Below, piece by piece: positions 43,081-58,810 of a stretch of 64,000 nucleotides of DNA. The notes under the pieces are model-generated. The model did no database searches and was not told where the DNA came from. It was given only the letters and a program-made list of their open reading frames with translations. The translations under genes were made by a program, and so were the position numbers. Source of the DNA: Megachile rotundata (lineage: Eukaryota; Arthropoda; Insecta; Hymenoptera; Megachilidae); the NCBI RefSeq assembly GCF_050947335.1, contig NW_027473317.1, positions 868,001-932,000 of the forward strand. The letters run 5' to 3'. Every line of letters starts with the position of its first letter. The first letter of the stretch is position 1.

Positions 43081-46000
43081 TAGTATGATTGTGATTGTAT
43101 GATTGTGATTGTATGATTGTGATAGAATGATTGCGATTGTATGATTGCGATTGTATGATTGCGATTGTATGATTGCGATTGTATGATTGTGATTGTATGA
43201 TTGCGTTTGTATGATTGCGATTGTATGATTGTCATTGTATGATTTTGATTGTATGATTGTGATTGTATGATCGTGATTGTATGATCGTGATTGTATGATC
43301 GTGATTGCATGATTGTGATTGTATGATTGTGATTATATGATTGTGATTGTATGATTGTGATTGTATGATTGTGATTGTATGATTGTGATTGTATGATTTT
43401 AATTGTATGATTGTGATTGTATGATTGTGATTGTATGATTGTGATTGTATGATTGTGGTTGTATGATTGTGATTGTATGATTGTGATTTTATGATTTTGA
43501 TTGTATGATTGTGATTGCATGACTGAGATTGTATGATTGTGATTGTATGATTGTGATTGTATGATTGTGATTGTATGATTGTGATTGTATGATTGTGATT
43601 GTATGATTGTGATTGTATGATTGTGATTGTATGATTGTGATTGTATGATTGTGATTGTATGATTGTGATTTTATGATTGAGATTGAATGATTGGGATTGT
43701 ATGATTGTGATTGTATGATTGTGATTGTATGATAGTGATTGTGACATTGCGATTGTATGCTTCAGATTGTATGGTTGTGATTGTATGATTGTGATTGTAT
43801 GATTGTGATTGTATGATTGTGATTGTATGATTGTGATTGTATGATTGTGATTGTATGATTGTGATTGTATGATTGAGATTTAATGATTGGGATTGTATGA
43901 TTGTGATTGTATGGTTGTGATTGTATGATAGTGATTGTGACATTGCGATTGTATGATTGTGATTGTATGATTGTGACTGTATGATTGTGATTGTATGATT
44001 GTGATTGTATGATTGTGATTGTATGATTGTGATTGTATGATTGTGATTGTATGCTTGTGATTGTATGATTGTGATTGTATGATTGTGATTGTATGATTGT
44101 GATTGTATGATTGTGATTGTATGCTTGTGATTGTATGATTGTGATTGTATGATTGTGATTGTATGATTGTCATTGTATGATTGTGATTGTATGATTTTAA
44201 TTGTATGATTGTGATTGTATGATTGCGATTGTAATATTGCGATTGTATGATTGTGATTGTATGATCGTGATTGTATGATCGTGATTGTATGATTGTGATT
44301 GTATGATTGTGATTGTATGATTGTGACTATATGATTGTGATTGTATGATTGTGATTGTACGATAGTGATTGTGACATTGCGATTGTATGATTGCGATTGT
44401 ATGATTGTGATTGTATGACTGCGATTGTATGATTGTGATTGTATGATTGTGATTGTATGATTGGGATTGTATGACTGTGTTAGTATGATTGTGATTGTAT
44501 GATAGTGATTGTGATATTGCGATTGTATGATTGCGATTGTATGATTGCGATTGTATGATTGTGATTGCATGACTGTGATTGTATGATTGTGTTTGTATGA
44601 TTGTGATTGTATGATTGTGATTGTATGATTGTCATTGTATGAATGTGATTGTATGACTTTTATAGTATGATTGTGATTGTATGATTGTGATTGTATGATT
44701 GTGATTGTACGATTGTGATTGTACGATTGTGATTGTATGATTGTGATTGTATGATTGTGATTGTATGATTGTGATTGTATGATTGTGATTGTATGATTGT
44801 GATTGTATGATTGTGATTGTATGATTGTGATTGTATGATTGTGATTGTATGATTGTGATAGAATGATTGCGATTGTATGATTGCGATTGTATGATTGCGA
44901 TTGTATGATTGCGATTGTATGATTGTGATTGTATGATTGCGTTTGTATGATTGTGATTGTATGATTGTGATTGTATGATTGTGGTTGTATGATTGTGATT
45001 GTATGATTGTGATTGTATGATTTTGATTGTATGATTGTGATTGCATGACTGAGATTGTATGATTGTGATTGTATGATTGTGATTGTATGATTGTGATTGT
45101 ATGATTGTGATTGTATGATTGTGATTGTATGATTGTGATTGTATGATTGTGATTGTATGATTGTGATTGTATGATTGAGATTGAATGATTGGGATTGTAT
45201 GATTGTGATTGTATGATTGTGATTGTATGATAGTGATTGTGACATTGCGATTGTATGCTTCAGATTGTATGGTTGTGATTGTATGATTGTGATTGTATGA
45301 TTGTGATTGTATGATTGTGATTGTATGATTGTGATTGTATGATTGTGATTGTATGATTGTGATTGTATGATTGTGATTGTATGATTGTGATTGTATGATT
45401 GAGATTGAATGATTGGGATTGTATGATTGTGATTGTATGGTTGTGATTGTATGATAGTGATTGTGACATTGCGATTGTATGATTGTGATTGTATGATTGT
45501 GATTGTATGATCGTGATTGTATGATTGTGATTGTATGATTGTGATTGTATGATTGTGACTATATGATTGTGATTGTATGATTGTGATTGTACGATAGTGA
45601 TTGTGACATTGCGATTGTATGATTGCGATTGTATGATTGTGATTGTATGACTGCGATTGTATGATTGTGATTGTATGATTGTGATTGTATGATTGTGATT
45701 GTATGACTGTGTTAGTATGATTGTGATTGTATGATAGTGATTGTGATATTGCGAATGTATGATTGCGATTGTATGATTGCGATTGTATGATTGTGATTGC
45801 ATGACTGTGATTGTATGATTGTGTTTGTATGATTGTGATTGTATGATTGTGATTGTATGATTGTCATTGTATGAATGTGATTGTATGACTTTTATAGTAT
45901 GATTGTGATTGTATGATTGTGATTGTATGATTGTGATTGTATGATTGTGATTGTATGATTGTGATTGTATGATTGTGATTGTATGATTGTGATTGTATGA

Positions 46001-48175
46001 TTGTGATTGTATGATTGTGATTGTATGATTGTGATAGAATGATTGCGATTGTATGATTGCGATTGTATGATTGCGATTGTATGATTGCGATTGTATGATT
46101 GTGATTGTATGATTGCGTTTGTATGATTGTGATTGTATGATTGTGATTGTATGATTGTGGTTGTATGATTGTGATTGTATGATTGTGATTGTATGATTTT
46201 GATTGTATGATTGTGATTGCATGACTGAGATTGTATGATTGTGATTGTATGATTGTGATTGTATGATTGTGATTGTATGATTGTGATTGTATGATTGTGA
46301 TTGTATGATTGTGATTGTATGATTGTGATTGTATGATTGTGATTGTATGATTGTGATTGTATGATTGTGATTGTATGATTGAGATTGAATGATTGGGATT
46401 GTATGATTGTGATTGTATGATTGTGATTGTATGATTGTGATTGTATGATAGTGATTGTGACATTGCGATTGTATGCTTCAGATTGTATGGTTGTGATTGT
46501 ATGATTGTGATTGTATGCTTGTGATTGTATGATTGTGATTGTATGATTGTGATTGAATGATTGTCATTGTATGATTGTGATTGTATGATTTCAATTGTAT
46601 GATTGTGATTGTATGATTGCGATTGTAATATTGCGATTCTATGATTGTGATTGTATGATCGTGATTGTATGATCGTGATTGTATGATTGTGATTGTATGA
46701 TTGTGATTTTATGATTGTGACTATATGATTGTGATTGTATGATTGTGATTGTATGATTGTGATTGTATGATTGTGATTGTATGATTGTGATTGTATGATT
46801 GTGATTGTATGATTGTGATTGTATGATTGTGATTGTATGATTGTGATTGTATGATTGTGATTGTATGATTGTGATAGAATGATTGCGATTGTATGATTGC
46901 GATTGTATGATTGCGATTGTATGATTGCGATTGTATGATTGTGATTGTATGATTGCGTTTGTATGATTGCGATTGTATGATTGTCATTGTATGATTTTGA
47001 TTGTATGATTGTGATTGTATGATCGTGATTGTATGATCGTGATTGTATGATCGTGATTGCATGATCGTGATTGCATGATCGTGATTGTATGATTGTGATT
47101 ATATGATTGTGATTGTATGATTGTGATTGTATGATTGTGATTGTATGATTGTGATTGTATGATTGTGATTGTATGATTGTGATTGTATGATTGAGATTGA
47201 ATGATTGGGATTGTATGATTGTGATTGTATGGTTGTGATTGTATGATAGTGATTGTGACATTGCGATTGTATGATTGTGATTGTATGATTGTGATTGTAT
47301 GATTGTGATTGTATGATTGTGATTGTATGATTGCGATTGTATGATTGCGATTGTATGATTGTGATTGCATGACTGTGATTGTATGATTGTGTTTGTATGA
47401 TTGTGATTGTATGATTGTGATTGTATGATTGTCATTGTATGAATGTGATTGTATGACTTTTATAGTATGATTGTGATTGTATGATTGTGATTCTATGATT
47501 GTGATTGTATGATTGTGATTGTATGATTGTGATTGTATGATTGTGATTGTATGATTGTGATTGTATGATTGTGATTGTATGATTGTGATTGTATGATTGT
47601 GATAGAATGATTGCGATTGTATGATTGCGATTGTATGATTGCGATTGTATGATTGCGATTGTATGATTGTGATTGTATGATTGCGTTTGTATGATTGTGA
47701 TTGTATGATTGTGATTGTATGATTGTGGTTGTATGATTGTGATTGTATGATTGTGATTGTATCATTTTGATTGTATGATTGTGATTGCATGACTGAGATT
47801 GTATGATTGTGATTGTATGATTGTGATTGTATGATTGTGATTGTATGATTGTGATTGTATGATTGTGACTATATGATTGTGATTGTATGATTGTGATTGT
47901 ACGATAGTGATTGTGACATTGCGATTGTATGATTGCGATTGTATGATTGTGATTGTATGACTGCGATTGTATGATTGTGATTGTATGATTGTGATTGTAT
48001 GACTGTGTTAGTATGATTGTGATTGTATGATAGTGATTGTGATATTGCGATTGTATGATTGCGATTGTATGATTGTGATTGCATGACTGTGATTGTATGA
48101 TTGTGTTTGTATGATTGTGATTGTATGATTGTGATTGTATGATTGTCATTGTATGAATGTGATTGTATGACTTTT
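43081..48175. repeat. Repeats of 0.7-1.6 kb between gacttttat markers
   Basis: Markers at 43073, 44655, 45887, 47455 and 48169 are separated by 113, 88, 112 and 51 monomers. Each interval is a partial version of the others: gatagaatg with four attgcg monomers, gattgtggttg, gactgag, and a gcttcagattg variant that replaces gattcagattg (near 43760, 45250 and 46470). Long runs of unmodified monomers lie between blocks. Confidence 0.78.
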
Positions 48176-48177
48176 AT

Positions 48178-48387
48178 AGTATGATTGTGATTGTATGATT
48201 GTGATTGTATGATTGTGATTGTATGATTGTGATTGTATGATTGTGATTGTATGATTGTGATTGTATGATTGTGATTGTATGATTGTGATTGTATGATTGT
48301 GATTGTATGATTGTGATTGTATGATTGTGATTGTATGATTGTGATTGTATGATTGTGATTGTATGATTGTGATTGTATGATTGTGAT
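48178..48387. repeat. Perfect monomer run
   Basis: About 15 consecutive monomers match the consensus without a substitution. Runs of this length are absent from the first 14 kb. They suggest recent homogenisation or local expansion by single monomers. Confidence 0.85.
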
Positions 48388-49532
48388 AGAATGATTGCGA
48401 TTGTATGATTGCGATTGTATGATTGCGATTGTATGATTGCGATTGTATGATTGTGATTGTATGATTGCGTTTGTATGATTGCGATTGTATGATTGTCATT
48501 GTATGATTTTGATTGTATGATTGTGATTGTATGATCGTGATTGTATGATCGTGATTGTATGATCGTGATTGCATGATCGTGATTGCATGATCGTGATTGT
48601 ATGATTGTGATTATATGATTGTGATTGTATGATTGTGATTGTATGATTGTGATTGTATGATTGTGATTGTATGATTTTAATTGTATGATTGTGATTGTAT
48701 GATTGTGATTGTATGATTGTGGTTGTATGATTGTGATTGTATGATTGTGATTGTATGATTTTGATTGTATGATTGTGATTGCATGACTGAGATTGTATGA
48801 TTGTGATTGTATGATTGTGATTGTATGATTGTGATTGTATGATTGTGATTGTATGATTGTGATTGTATGATTGTGATTGTATGATTGTGATTGTATGATT
48901 GTGATTGTATGATTGTGATTGTATGATTGTGATTGTATGATTGTGATTGTATGATTGTGATAGAATGATTGCGATTGTATGATTGCGATTGTATGATTGC
49001 GATTGTATGATTGCGATTGTATGATTGTGATTGTATGATTGCGTTTGTATGATTGCGATTGTATGATTGTCATTGTATGATTTTGATTGTATGATTGTGA
49101 TTGTATGATCGTGATTGTATGATCGTGATTGTATGATCGTGATTGCATGATCGTGATTGCATGATCGTGATTGTATGATTGTGATTGTATGATTGTGATT
49201 GTATGATTGTGATTGTATGATTGTGATTGTATGATTTTAATTGTATGATTGTGATTGTATGATTGTGATTGTATGATTGTGGTTGTATGATTGTGATTGT
49301 ATGATTGTGATTGTATGATTTTGATTGTATGATTGTGATTGCATGACTGAGATTGTATGATTGTGATTGTATGATTGTGATTGTATGATTGTGATTGTAT
49401 GATTGTGATTGTATGATTGTGATTGTATGATTGTGATTGTATGATTGTGATTGTATGATTGTGATTGTATGATTGTGATTGTATGATTGTGATTGTATGA
49501 TTGAGATTGAATGATTGGGATTGTATGATTGT
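48385..49532. repeat. 574-base tandem duplication
   Basis: The gataga variant at 48385 recurs at 48959, 41 monomers on. Four attgcg monomers, gcgtttg, gattgtcatt, three gatcg monomers, two gcatgatcg monomers, ttttaattg and gactgag follow in the same order in both. A small difference is gattatatg near 48611, which is gattgtatg in the second copy. Confidence 0.85.
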
Positions 49533-50733
49533 GATTGTATGATTGTGATTGTATGATAGTGATTGTGACATTGCGATTGTATGCTTCAGATTGTATGGTT
49601 GTGATTGTATGATTGTGATTGTATGATTGTGATTGTATGATTGTGATTGTATGATTGTGATTGTATGATTGTGATTGTATGATTGTGATTGTATGATTGT
49701 GATTGTATGATTGAGATTGAATGATTGGGATTGTATGATTGTGATTGTATGATTGTGATTGTATGATAGTGATTGTGACATTGCGATTGTATGATTCAGA
49801 TTGTATGGTTGTGATTGTATGATTGCGTTTGTATGATTGCGATTGTATGATTGTCATTGTATGATTTTGATTGTATGATTGTGATTGTATGATCGTGATT
49901 GTATGATCGTGATTGTATGATTGTGATTGCATGATTGTGATTGTATGATTGTGATTGTATGATTGTGATTGTATGATTTTAATTGTATAATTGGGATTGT
50001 ATGATTGGGATTGTATGATTGGGATTGTATGATTGGGATTGTATGATTGTGATTGTATGATTGTGGTTGTATGTTTGAGATTGAATGATTGGGATTGTAT
50101 GATTGTGATTGTGTGATTGTGATTGTATGATTGCGATTGTATGATTGTCATTGTATGATTGTGATTGTATGATTGTGATTCTATGATCGTGATTGTATGA
50201 TCGTGATTGTATGATCGTGATTGTATGATCGTGATTGTATGATCGTGATTGTATGATTGTGATTGTATGACTGTGATTGTATAATAGTGATTGTGACATT
50301 GCGATTGTATGATTGCGATTGTATGATTGTGATTGTATGACTGTGATTGTGTGATTGTGATAGTAAGATTGTGATTGTATGATTGTGATTGTATGATTGC
50401 GATTGTATGATAGTGATTGTGACATTGCGATTGTATGATTGCGATTGTATGATTGTGATTGTATGATTGTGATTGTATGATTGTGATTGTATGATTGTGA
50501 TTGTATGATTTTAATTGTATGATTGTGATTGTATGATTGTGATTGTATGATTGCGACTGTATGATTGTGATTGTATGATTTTGATTGTATGATAGTGATT
50601 GCATGATTGTGATTATATGATTGTGATTGTATGATTGTGATTGCATGATTGTGATTGTATGATCGTCATTGTATGATTGTGATTGTATGATTGTGATTGT
50701 ATGATTGTGATTGTATGATTGTGATTGCATGAT

Positions 50734-50833
50734 CGTGATTGTATGATCGTGATTGTATGATCGTGATTGTATGATCGTGATTGTATGATCGTGATTATAT
50801 GATCGTGATTGTATGATCGTGATTGTATGATCG
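50734..50833. repeat. Run of eight CpG monomers
   Basis: C of CpG falls at 50734, 50748, 50762, 50776, 50790, 50804, 50818 and 50832. One linking monomer reads gattatatg. It is the longest CpG run in the right half of the window, where most runs have two to six. Confidence 0.85.
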
Positions 50834-51439
50834 TGATTGTATGATTGTGATTGTATGACTGTGATTGTATAATAGTGATTGTGACATTGCGATTGTATGA
50901 TTGTGACTGTATGATTGTGATTGTATGATCGTGATTGTATGATCGTGATTGTATGATCGTGATTGTATGATTGTGATTGTATGACTGTGATTGTATAATA
51001 GTGATTAAGACATTGCGATTGTATGATTGCGATTGTATGATTGTGATTGTATGACTGTGATTGTGTGATTGTGATAGTAAGATTGTGATTGTATGATTGT
51101 GATTGTATGATTGCGATTGTATGATAGTGATTGTGACATTGCGATTGTATGATTGCGACTGTATGATTGTGATTGTATGATTGTGATTGTATGATTGTGA
51201 TTGTATGATTGTGATTGTATGATTGTGATTGTATGATTGTGATTGTATGATTGTGATTGTATGATTGTGATTGTATGATTGCGACTGTATGATTGTGATT
51301 GTATGATTGTGTTTGTATGATTGTGATTGTATGATTGTGATTGTATGATTGTCATTGTATGAATGTGATTGTATGACTGTGATTGTATGATTGTGATAGT
51401 AAGATTGTGATTGTATGATTGTGATTGTATGATTGTGAT

Positions 51440-52440
51440 TGTATGATTGTGATTGTATGATTGTGATTGTATGATTTTATTTGTATGATTGTGATTGTAT
51501 GATTGTGATTGTATGATTGTGATTGTATGATTTTGATTGTATGATTGTGATTGCATGATTGAGATTGTATGATTGTGATTGTATGATCGTGATTGTATGA
51601 TTGTGATTATATGATTGTGATTGTATGATCGCGTTTGTATGATTGTGATTGTATGATTGTGATTGTATGATTGTGATTGTATGATCGTGATTGTATGATC
51701 GTGATTGTATGATCGTGATTGTATGATCGTGATTGTAGGATTGTGATTGTATGATTGTGATTGTATGACTGTGATTGTATAATAGTGATTGTGACATTGC
51801 GATTTTATGATTGCGATTGTATGATTGTGATTGTATGACTGTGATTGTATGATTGTGATAGTAAGATTGTGATTGTATGATTGTGATTGTATGATTGTGA
51901 TTGTATGATAGTGATTGTGACATTGTGATTGTATGATTGTGATTGTATGATTGTGATTGTATGATTTTATTTGTATGATTGTGATTGTATGATTGTGATT
52001 GTATGATTGTGATTGTATGATTTTGATTGTATGATTGTGATTGCATGATTGAGATTGTATGATTGTGATTGTATGATCGTGATTGTATGATTGTGATTAT
52101 ATGATTGTGATTGTATGATCGCGTTTGTATGATTGTGATTGTGTGATTGTGATTGTATGATTGTGATTGTATGATCGTGATTGTATGATCGTGATTGTAT
52201 GATCGTGATTGTATGATCGTGATTGTAGGATTGTGATTGTTCGATTGTGATTGTATGACTGTGATTGTATAATAGTGATTGTGACATTGCGATTGCATGG
52301 TTGCGATTGTATGATTGTGATTGTATGACTGTGATTGTATGATTGTGATAGTAAGATTGTGATTGTATGATTGTGATTGTATGATTGTGATTGTATGATA
52401 GTGATTGTGACATTGTGATTGTATGATTGCGAATGTATGA
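51440..52440. repeat. 490-base tandem duplication
   Basis: The rare atgattttatttg variant at 51471 recurs at 51961, 35 monomers on. The gactg-free CpG run, gatcgcgtttg, gtaggattg, gtataatag and gatagtaag variants follow in both copies in the same order. The second copy has a few private changes such as gttcgattg near 52239 and gcatggttgcg near 52296. Confidence 0.86.
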
Positions 52441-52554
52441 TTGTGATTGTATGATTGTAATTGTATGATTGAGATTGAATGATTGGGATTGTATGACTGT
52501 GATTGTATGATTGTGATTGTATGATTGTGATTGTATGATTGTAATTGTATGATT

Positions 52555-55330
52555 GAGATTGAATGATTGGGATTGTATGATTGTGATTGTATGATTGTGA
52601 TTGTATGATAGTGATTATGACATTGCGATTGTATGATTCAGATTGTATGGTTGTGATTGTATGATTGTGATTGTATGATTGTGATTGTATGGTTGTGATT
52701 GTATGATTGTGATTGTATGATTGTGATTGTATGATTGTGATTGTATGATTGTGATTGTATGATTGTGATTGTATGATTGTGATTGTATGATTTTAATTGT
52801 ATGATTGTGATTGCATGATTGTGATTTTATGATTGCGACTGTGTGATTGTGATTGTATGATTTTGATTGTATGATTGTGATTGCATGATTGTGATTGCAT
52901 GATTGCGACTGTATGATTGTGATTGTATGATTTTGGTTGTATGATTGTGATTGTATGATTGTGATTGTATGATTGTGATTATATGATTGTGATTGTATGA
53001 TTGTGATTGTATGACTGTGATTGTATAATAGTGATTGTGACATTGCGATTGTATGATTGCGATTGTATGATTGTGATTGTATGATTGTGATTGTATGATT
53101 GTGATTGTATGATTGTGATTGTATGATTATGATTGTATGATTGTGATTGTATGATTGTGATTGTATGATTGTGATCGTATGATTGTGATAGAATGATTGC
53201 GATTGTATGATTGCGATTCTATGATTGCGATTGTATGATTGCGATTGTATGATTGCGATTGTATGATTGTGATTGTATGATTGCATTTGTATGATTGCGA
53301 TTGTATGATTGTCATTGTATGATTTTGATTGTATGATTGTGATTGTATGATCGTGATTGTATGATCGTGATTGTATGATTGTGATTGCATGATTGTGATT
53401 GTATGATTGTGATTGTATGATTGTGATTGTATGATTTTAATTGTATAATTGGGATTGTATGATTGGGATTGTATGATTGGGATTGTATGATTGTGATTGT
53501 ATGATTGTGGTTGTATGTTTGAGATTGAATGATTGGGATTGTATGATTGTGATTGTGTGATTGTGATTGTATGATTGTGATGGTATGATTGTGATTGTAT
53601 GATTGTGAATGTATGATTGTGATTGTATGATTGTGATTGTATGATTGTGGTTGTATGATTGTGATTGTATGATTGTGATAGAATGATTGCGATTGTATGA
53701 TTGCGATTGTATGATTGCGATTGTATGATTGTGATTGTATGATTGCGTTTGTATGATTGCGATTGTATGATTGTCATTGTATGATTGTGATTGTATGATT
53801 GTGATTCTATGATCGTGATTGTATGATCGTGATTGTATGATCGTGATTGTATGATCGTGATTGTATGATCGTGATTGTATGATTGTGATTGTATGACTGT
53901 GATTGTATAATAGTGATTGTGACATTGCGATTGTATGATTGCGGTTGTATGATTGTGATTGTATGATTGTGATTGTATGATTGTGATTGTATGATTGTGA
54001 TTGTATGATTGTAATTGTATGATTGAGATTGAATGATTGGGATTGTATGATTGTGATTGTATGATTGTGATTGTATGATTGTGATTGTATGATAGTGATT
54101 ATGACATTGCGATTGTATGATTCAGATTGTATGGTTGTGATTGTATGATTGTGATTGTATGATTGTGATTGTATGGTTGTGATTGTATGATTGTGATTGT
54201 ATGATTGTGATTGTATGATTGTGATTGTATGATTGTGATTGTATGATTGTGATTGTATGATTGTGATTGTATGATTTTAATTGTATGATTGTGATTGCAT
54301 GATTGTGATTGTATGATTGCGACTGTGGGATTGTGATTGTATGATTTTGATTGTATGATTGTGATTGCATGATTGTGATTGCATGATTGCGACTGTATGA
54401 TTGTGATTGTATGATTTTGGTTGTATGATTGTGATTGTATGATTGTGATTGTATGACTGTGATTGTATAATAGTGATTGTGACATTGCGATTGTATGATT
54501 GCGATTGTATGATTGTGATTGTATGATTGTGATTGTATGATTGTGATTGTATGATTGTGATTGTATGATTATGATTGTATGATTGTGATTGTATGATTGT
54601 GATTGTATGATTGTGATCGTATGATTGTGATAGAATGATTGCGATTGTATGATTGCGATTCTATGATTGCGATTGTATGATTGCGATTGTATGATTGCGA
54701 TTGTATGATTGTGATTGTATGATTGCATTTGTATGATTGCGATTGTATGATTGTCATTGTATGATTTTGATTGTATGATTGTGATTGTATGATCGTGATT
54801 GTATGATCGTGATTGTATGATTGTGATTGCATGATTGTGATTGTATGATTGTGATTGTATGATTGTGATTGTATGATTTTAATTGTATAATTGGGATTGT
54901 ATGATTGGGATTGTATGATTGGGATTGTATGATTGTGATTGTATGATTGTGGTTGTATGTTTGAGATTGAATGATTGGGATTGTATGATTGTGATTGTGT
55001 GATTGTGATTGTATGATTGTGATGGTATGATTGTGATTGTATGATTGTGAATGTATGATTGTGATTGTATGATTGTGATTGTTGATTGTGGTTGTATGAT
55101 TGTGATTGTATGATTGTGATAGAATGATTGCGATTGTATGATTGCGATTGTATGATTGCGATTGTATGATTGTGATTGTATGATTGCGTTTGTATGATTG
55201 CGATTGTATGATTGTCATTGTATGATTGTGATTGTATGATTGTGATTCTATGATCGTGATTGTATGATCGTGATTGCATGATCGTGATTGTATGATCGTG
55301 ATTGTATGATCGTGATTGTATGATTGTGAT
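52555..55330. repeat. Segment of about 1,442-1,484 bases, two copies
   Basis: The cagatt block near 52637 recurs near 54121 (1,484 bases). The unusual ttgcatttg monomer at 53281 recurs at 54723, and the ggg block at 53435 recurs at 54877, both 1,442 bases or 103 monomers. Near 55,081 the second copy reads gttgattgtgg where the first has gtatgattgtgg, a one-base loss, and the offset is 1,441 thereafter (gattctatg at 53803 and 55244). Confidence 0.85.
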
Positions 55331-56479
55331 TGTATGACTGTGATTGTATAATAGTGATTGTGACATTGCGATTGTATGATTGCGGTTGTATGATTGTGAT
55401 TGTATGACTGTGGTTGTGTGATTGTGATAGTAAGATTGTGATTGTATGATTGTGATTGTATGATTGCGATTGTATGATAGTGATTGTGACATTGCGATTG
55501 TATGATTGCGATTGTATGATTGTGATTGTATGATTGTGATTGTATGATTGTGATTGTATGATTGTGATTGTATGATTGTGATTGTATGATTGTGATTGTA
55601 TGATTTTAATTGTATGATTGTGATTGTATGATTGTGATTGTATGATTGCGACTGTATGATTGTGATTGTATGATTTTGATTGTATGATTGTGATTGCATG
55701 ATTGTGATTATATGATTGTGATTGTATGATTGTGATTGCATGATTGTGATTGTATGATCGTCATTGTATGATTGTGATTGTATGATTGTGATTGTATGAT
55801 TGTGATTGTATGATTGTGATTGTATGATTGTGATTGTATGATTGTGATTGTATGATTGTGATTGTATGATTGTGATTGTATGATTTTGATTGTATGATTG
55901 TGATTGCATGATTGAGATTGTATGATTGTGTTTGTATGATTGCGATTGTATGATTGTGATTGCATGACTGTGATTGTATGATTGTGATTGTATGCTTGTG
56001 ATTGTATGATTGTGATTGTATGATTGTGATTGTATGATTGTGATTGTATGATTGTCATTGTATGATTGTGATTGTATGATTTTAATTGTATGATTGTGAT
56101 TGTATGATTGTGATTGTATGATTGCGATTGTAATATTGCGATTGTATGATTGTGATTGTATGATCGTGATTGTATGATCGTGATTGTATGATCGTGATTG
56201 TATGATTGTGATTGTATGATTGTGATTGTATGCTTGTGATTGTATGATTGTGATTGTACGATAGTGATTGTGACATTGCGATTGTATGATTGCGATTGTA
56301 TGATTGTGATTGTATGACTGCGATTGTATGATTGTGATTGTATGATTTTGATTGTATGATTGTGATTGCATGACTGAGATTGTATGATTGTGATTGTATG
56401 ATTGTGATTGTATGATTGTGATTGTATGATTGTGATTGTATGATTGTGATTGTATGATTGTGATGGTATGATTGTGATT

Positions 56480-58810
56480 GTGTGATTGTGATTGTGTGAT
56501 TGTGATAGAATGATTGCGATTGTATGATTGCGTTTGTATGATTGCGATTGTATGATTGTGATTGTATGATTGCGTTTGTATGATTGCGATTGTATGATTG
56601 TCATTGTATGATTGTGATTGTATGATTGTGATTCTATGATCGTGATTGTATGATCGTGATTGTATGATCGTGATTGTATGATCGTGATTGTATGATTGTG
56701 ATTGTATGATTGTGATTGTATGATTGTGATTATATGATTGTGATTGTATGATTGTGATTGTACGATAGTGATTGTGACATTGCGATTGTATGATTGCGAT
56801 TGTATGATTGTGATTGTATGACTGCGATTGTATGATTGTGATTGTATGATTTTGATTGTATGATTGTGATTGCATGACTGAGATTGTATGATTGTGATTG
56901 AATGATTGGGATTGTATGATTGTGATTGTATGATTGTGATTGTATGATTGTGATTGTATGATTGAGATTGAGTGATTGGGATTGTATGATTGTGATTGTA
57001 TGATTGTGATTGTATGATAGTGATTGTGACATTGTGATTGTATGATTCAGATTGTATGGTTGTGATTGTATGATTGTGATTGTATGATTGTGATTGTATG
57101 ATCGTGATTGTATGATCGTGATTGTATGATTGTGATTGCATGATTGTGATTGTATGATTGTGATTGTTTGATTGTGATTGTATGATTGTGATTGTATGAT
57201 TTTAATTGTATAATTGGGATTGTATGATTGGGATTGTATGATTGGGATTGTATGATTGGGATTGTATGATTGTGATTGTATGATTGTGGTTGTATGTTTG
57301 AGATTGAATGATTGGGATTGTATGATTGTGATTGTGTGATTGTGATTGTATGATTGTGATGGTATGATTGTGATTGTATGATTGTGATAGAATGATTGCG
57401 ATTGTATGATTGCGTTTGTATGATTGCGATTGTATGATTGTGATTGTATGATTGTGATTGTATGATTGTGATTGTATGATTGCGTTTGTATGATTGCGAT
57501 TGTATGATTGTCATTGTATGATTTTGATTGTATGATTGTGATTGTATGATTGTGATTGTATGATTTTGATTGTATGATTGTGATTGCATGACTGAGATTG
57601 TATGATTGTGATTGTATGATTGTGATTGTATGATTGTGATTGTATGATTGTGATTGTATGATTGTGATTGTATGATTGTGATTGTATGATTGTGATTGTA
57701 TGATTGTGATTGTATGATTGAGATTGAATGATTGGGATTGTATGATTGTGATTGTATGATTGTGATTGTATGATAGTGATTGTGACATTGTGATTGTATG
57801 ATTCAGATTGTATGGTTGTGATTGTATGATTGTGATTGTATGATTGTGATTGTATGATTGTGATTGTATGATTGTGATTGTATGGTCGTGATTGTATGAT
57901 TGTGATTGTATGATTGTGATTGTATGATTGTGATTGTATGATTGTGATTGTATGATTGTGATTGTATGATTGTGATTGTATGATTTTAATTGTATGATTG
58001 TGATTGCATGATTGTGATTTTATGATTGCGACTGTGTGATTGTGATTGTATGATTTTGATTGTATGATTGTGATTGCATGATTGTGATTATATGATTGTG
58101 ATTGTATGATTGTGATTGTATGATTGTGATTGTATGATTGTGATTGTATGATTGTGATTGTATGATTGCGATTGTATGATTGTGATTGTATGATTGTGAT
58201 TGTATGATTGTGATTGTATGATTGTGATTGTATGATTGTGATTGTATGATTGTGATTGTATGATTGTGATTGTATGATTGTGATAGAATGATTGCGATTG
58301 TATGATTGCGATTGTATGATTGCGATTGTATGATTGTGATTGTATGATTGCGTTTGTATGATTGCGATTGTATGATTGTCATTGTATGATTTTGATTGTA
58401 TGATTGTGATTGTATGATCGTGATTGTATGATCGTGATTGTATGATTGTGATTGCATGATTGTGATTGTATGATTGTGATTGTTTGATTGTGATTGTATG
58501 ATTGTGATTGTATGATTTTAATTGTATAATTGGGATTGTATGATTGGGATTGTATGATTGGGATTGTATGATTGTGATTGTATGATTGTGGTTGTATGTT
58601 TGAGATTGAATGATTGGGATTGTATGATTGTGATTGTGTGATTGTGATTGTATGATTGTGATGGTATGATTGTGATTGTATGATTGTGATAGAATGATTG
58701 CGATTGTATGATTGCGTTTGTATGATTGCGATTGTATGATTGTGATTGTATGATTGCGTTTGTATGATTGCGATTGTATGATTGTCATTGTATGATTGTG
58801 ATTGTATGAT
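56480..58810. repeat. 1,316-base duplication with ggg blocks
   Basis: The ggg block at 57200 (four gattggg monomers in its first run) recurs at 58516 (three), 94 monomers on, each followed by gtttgagattgaatg, gatggtatg, gatagaatg and attgcgtttg monomers. The gattcagattgtatgg variant occurs near 57046 and 57801. A partial version of the same order precedes it at about 56460-56900. Confidence 0.8.

Noticed and set aside
55078..55092. The gttgattgtgg anomaly as an assembly join.
   Set aside because: It differs from the copy 1,442 bases upstream by a single missing base, and flanks on both sides match that copy. A simple one-base deletion explains it, though a sequencing error cannot be excluded.
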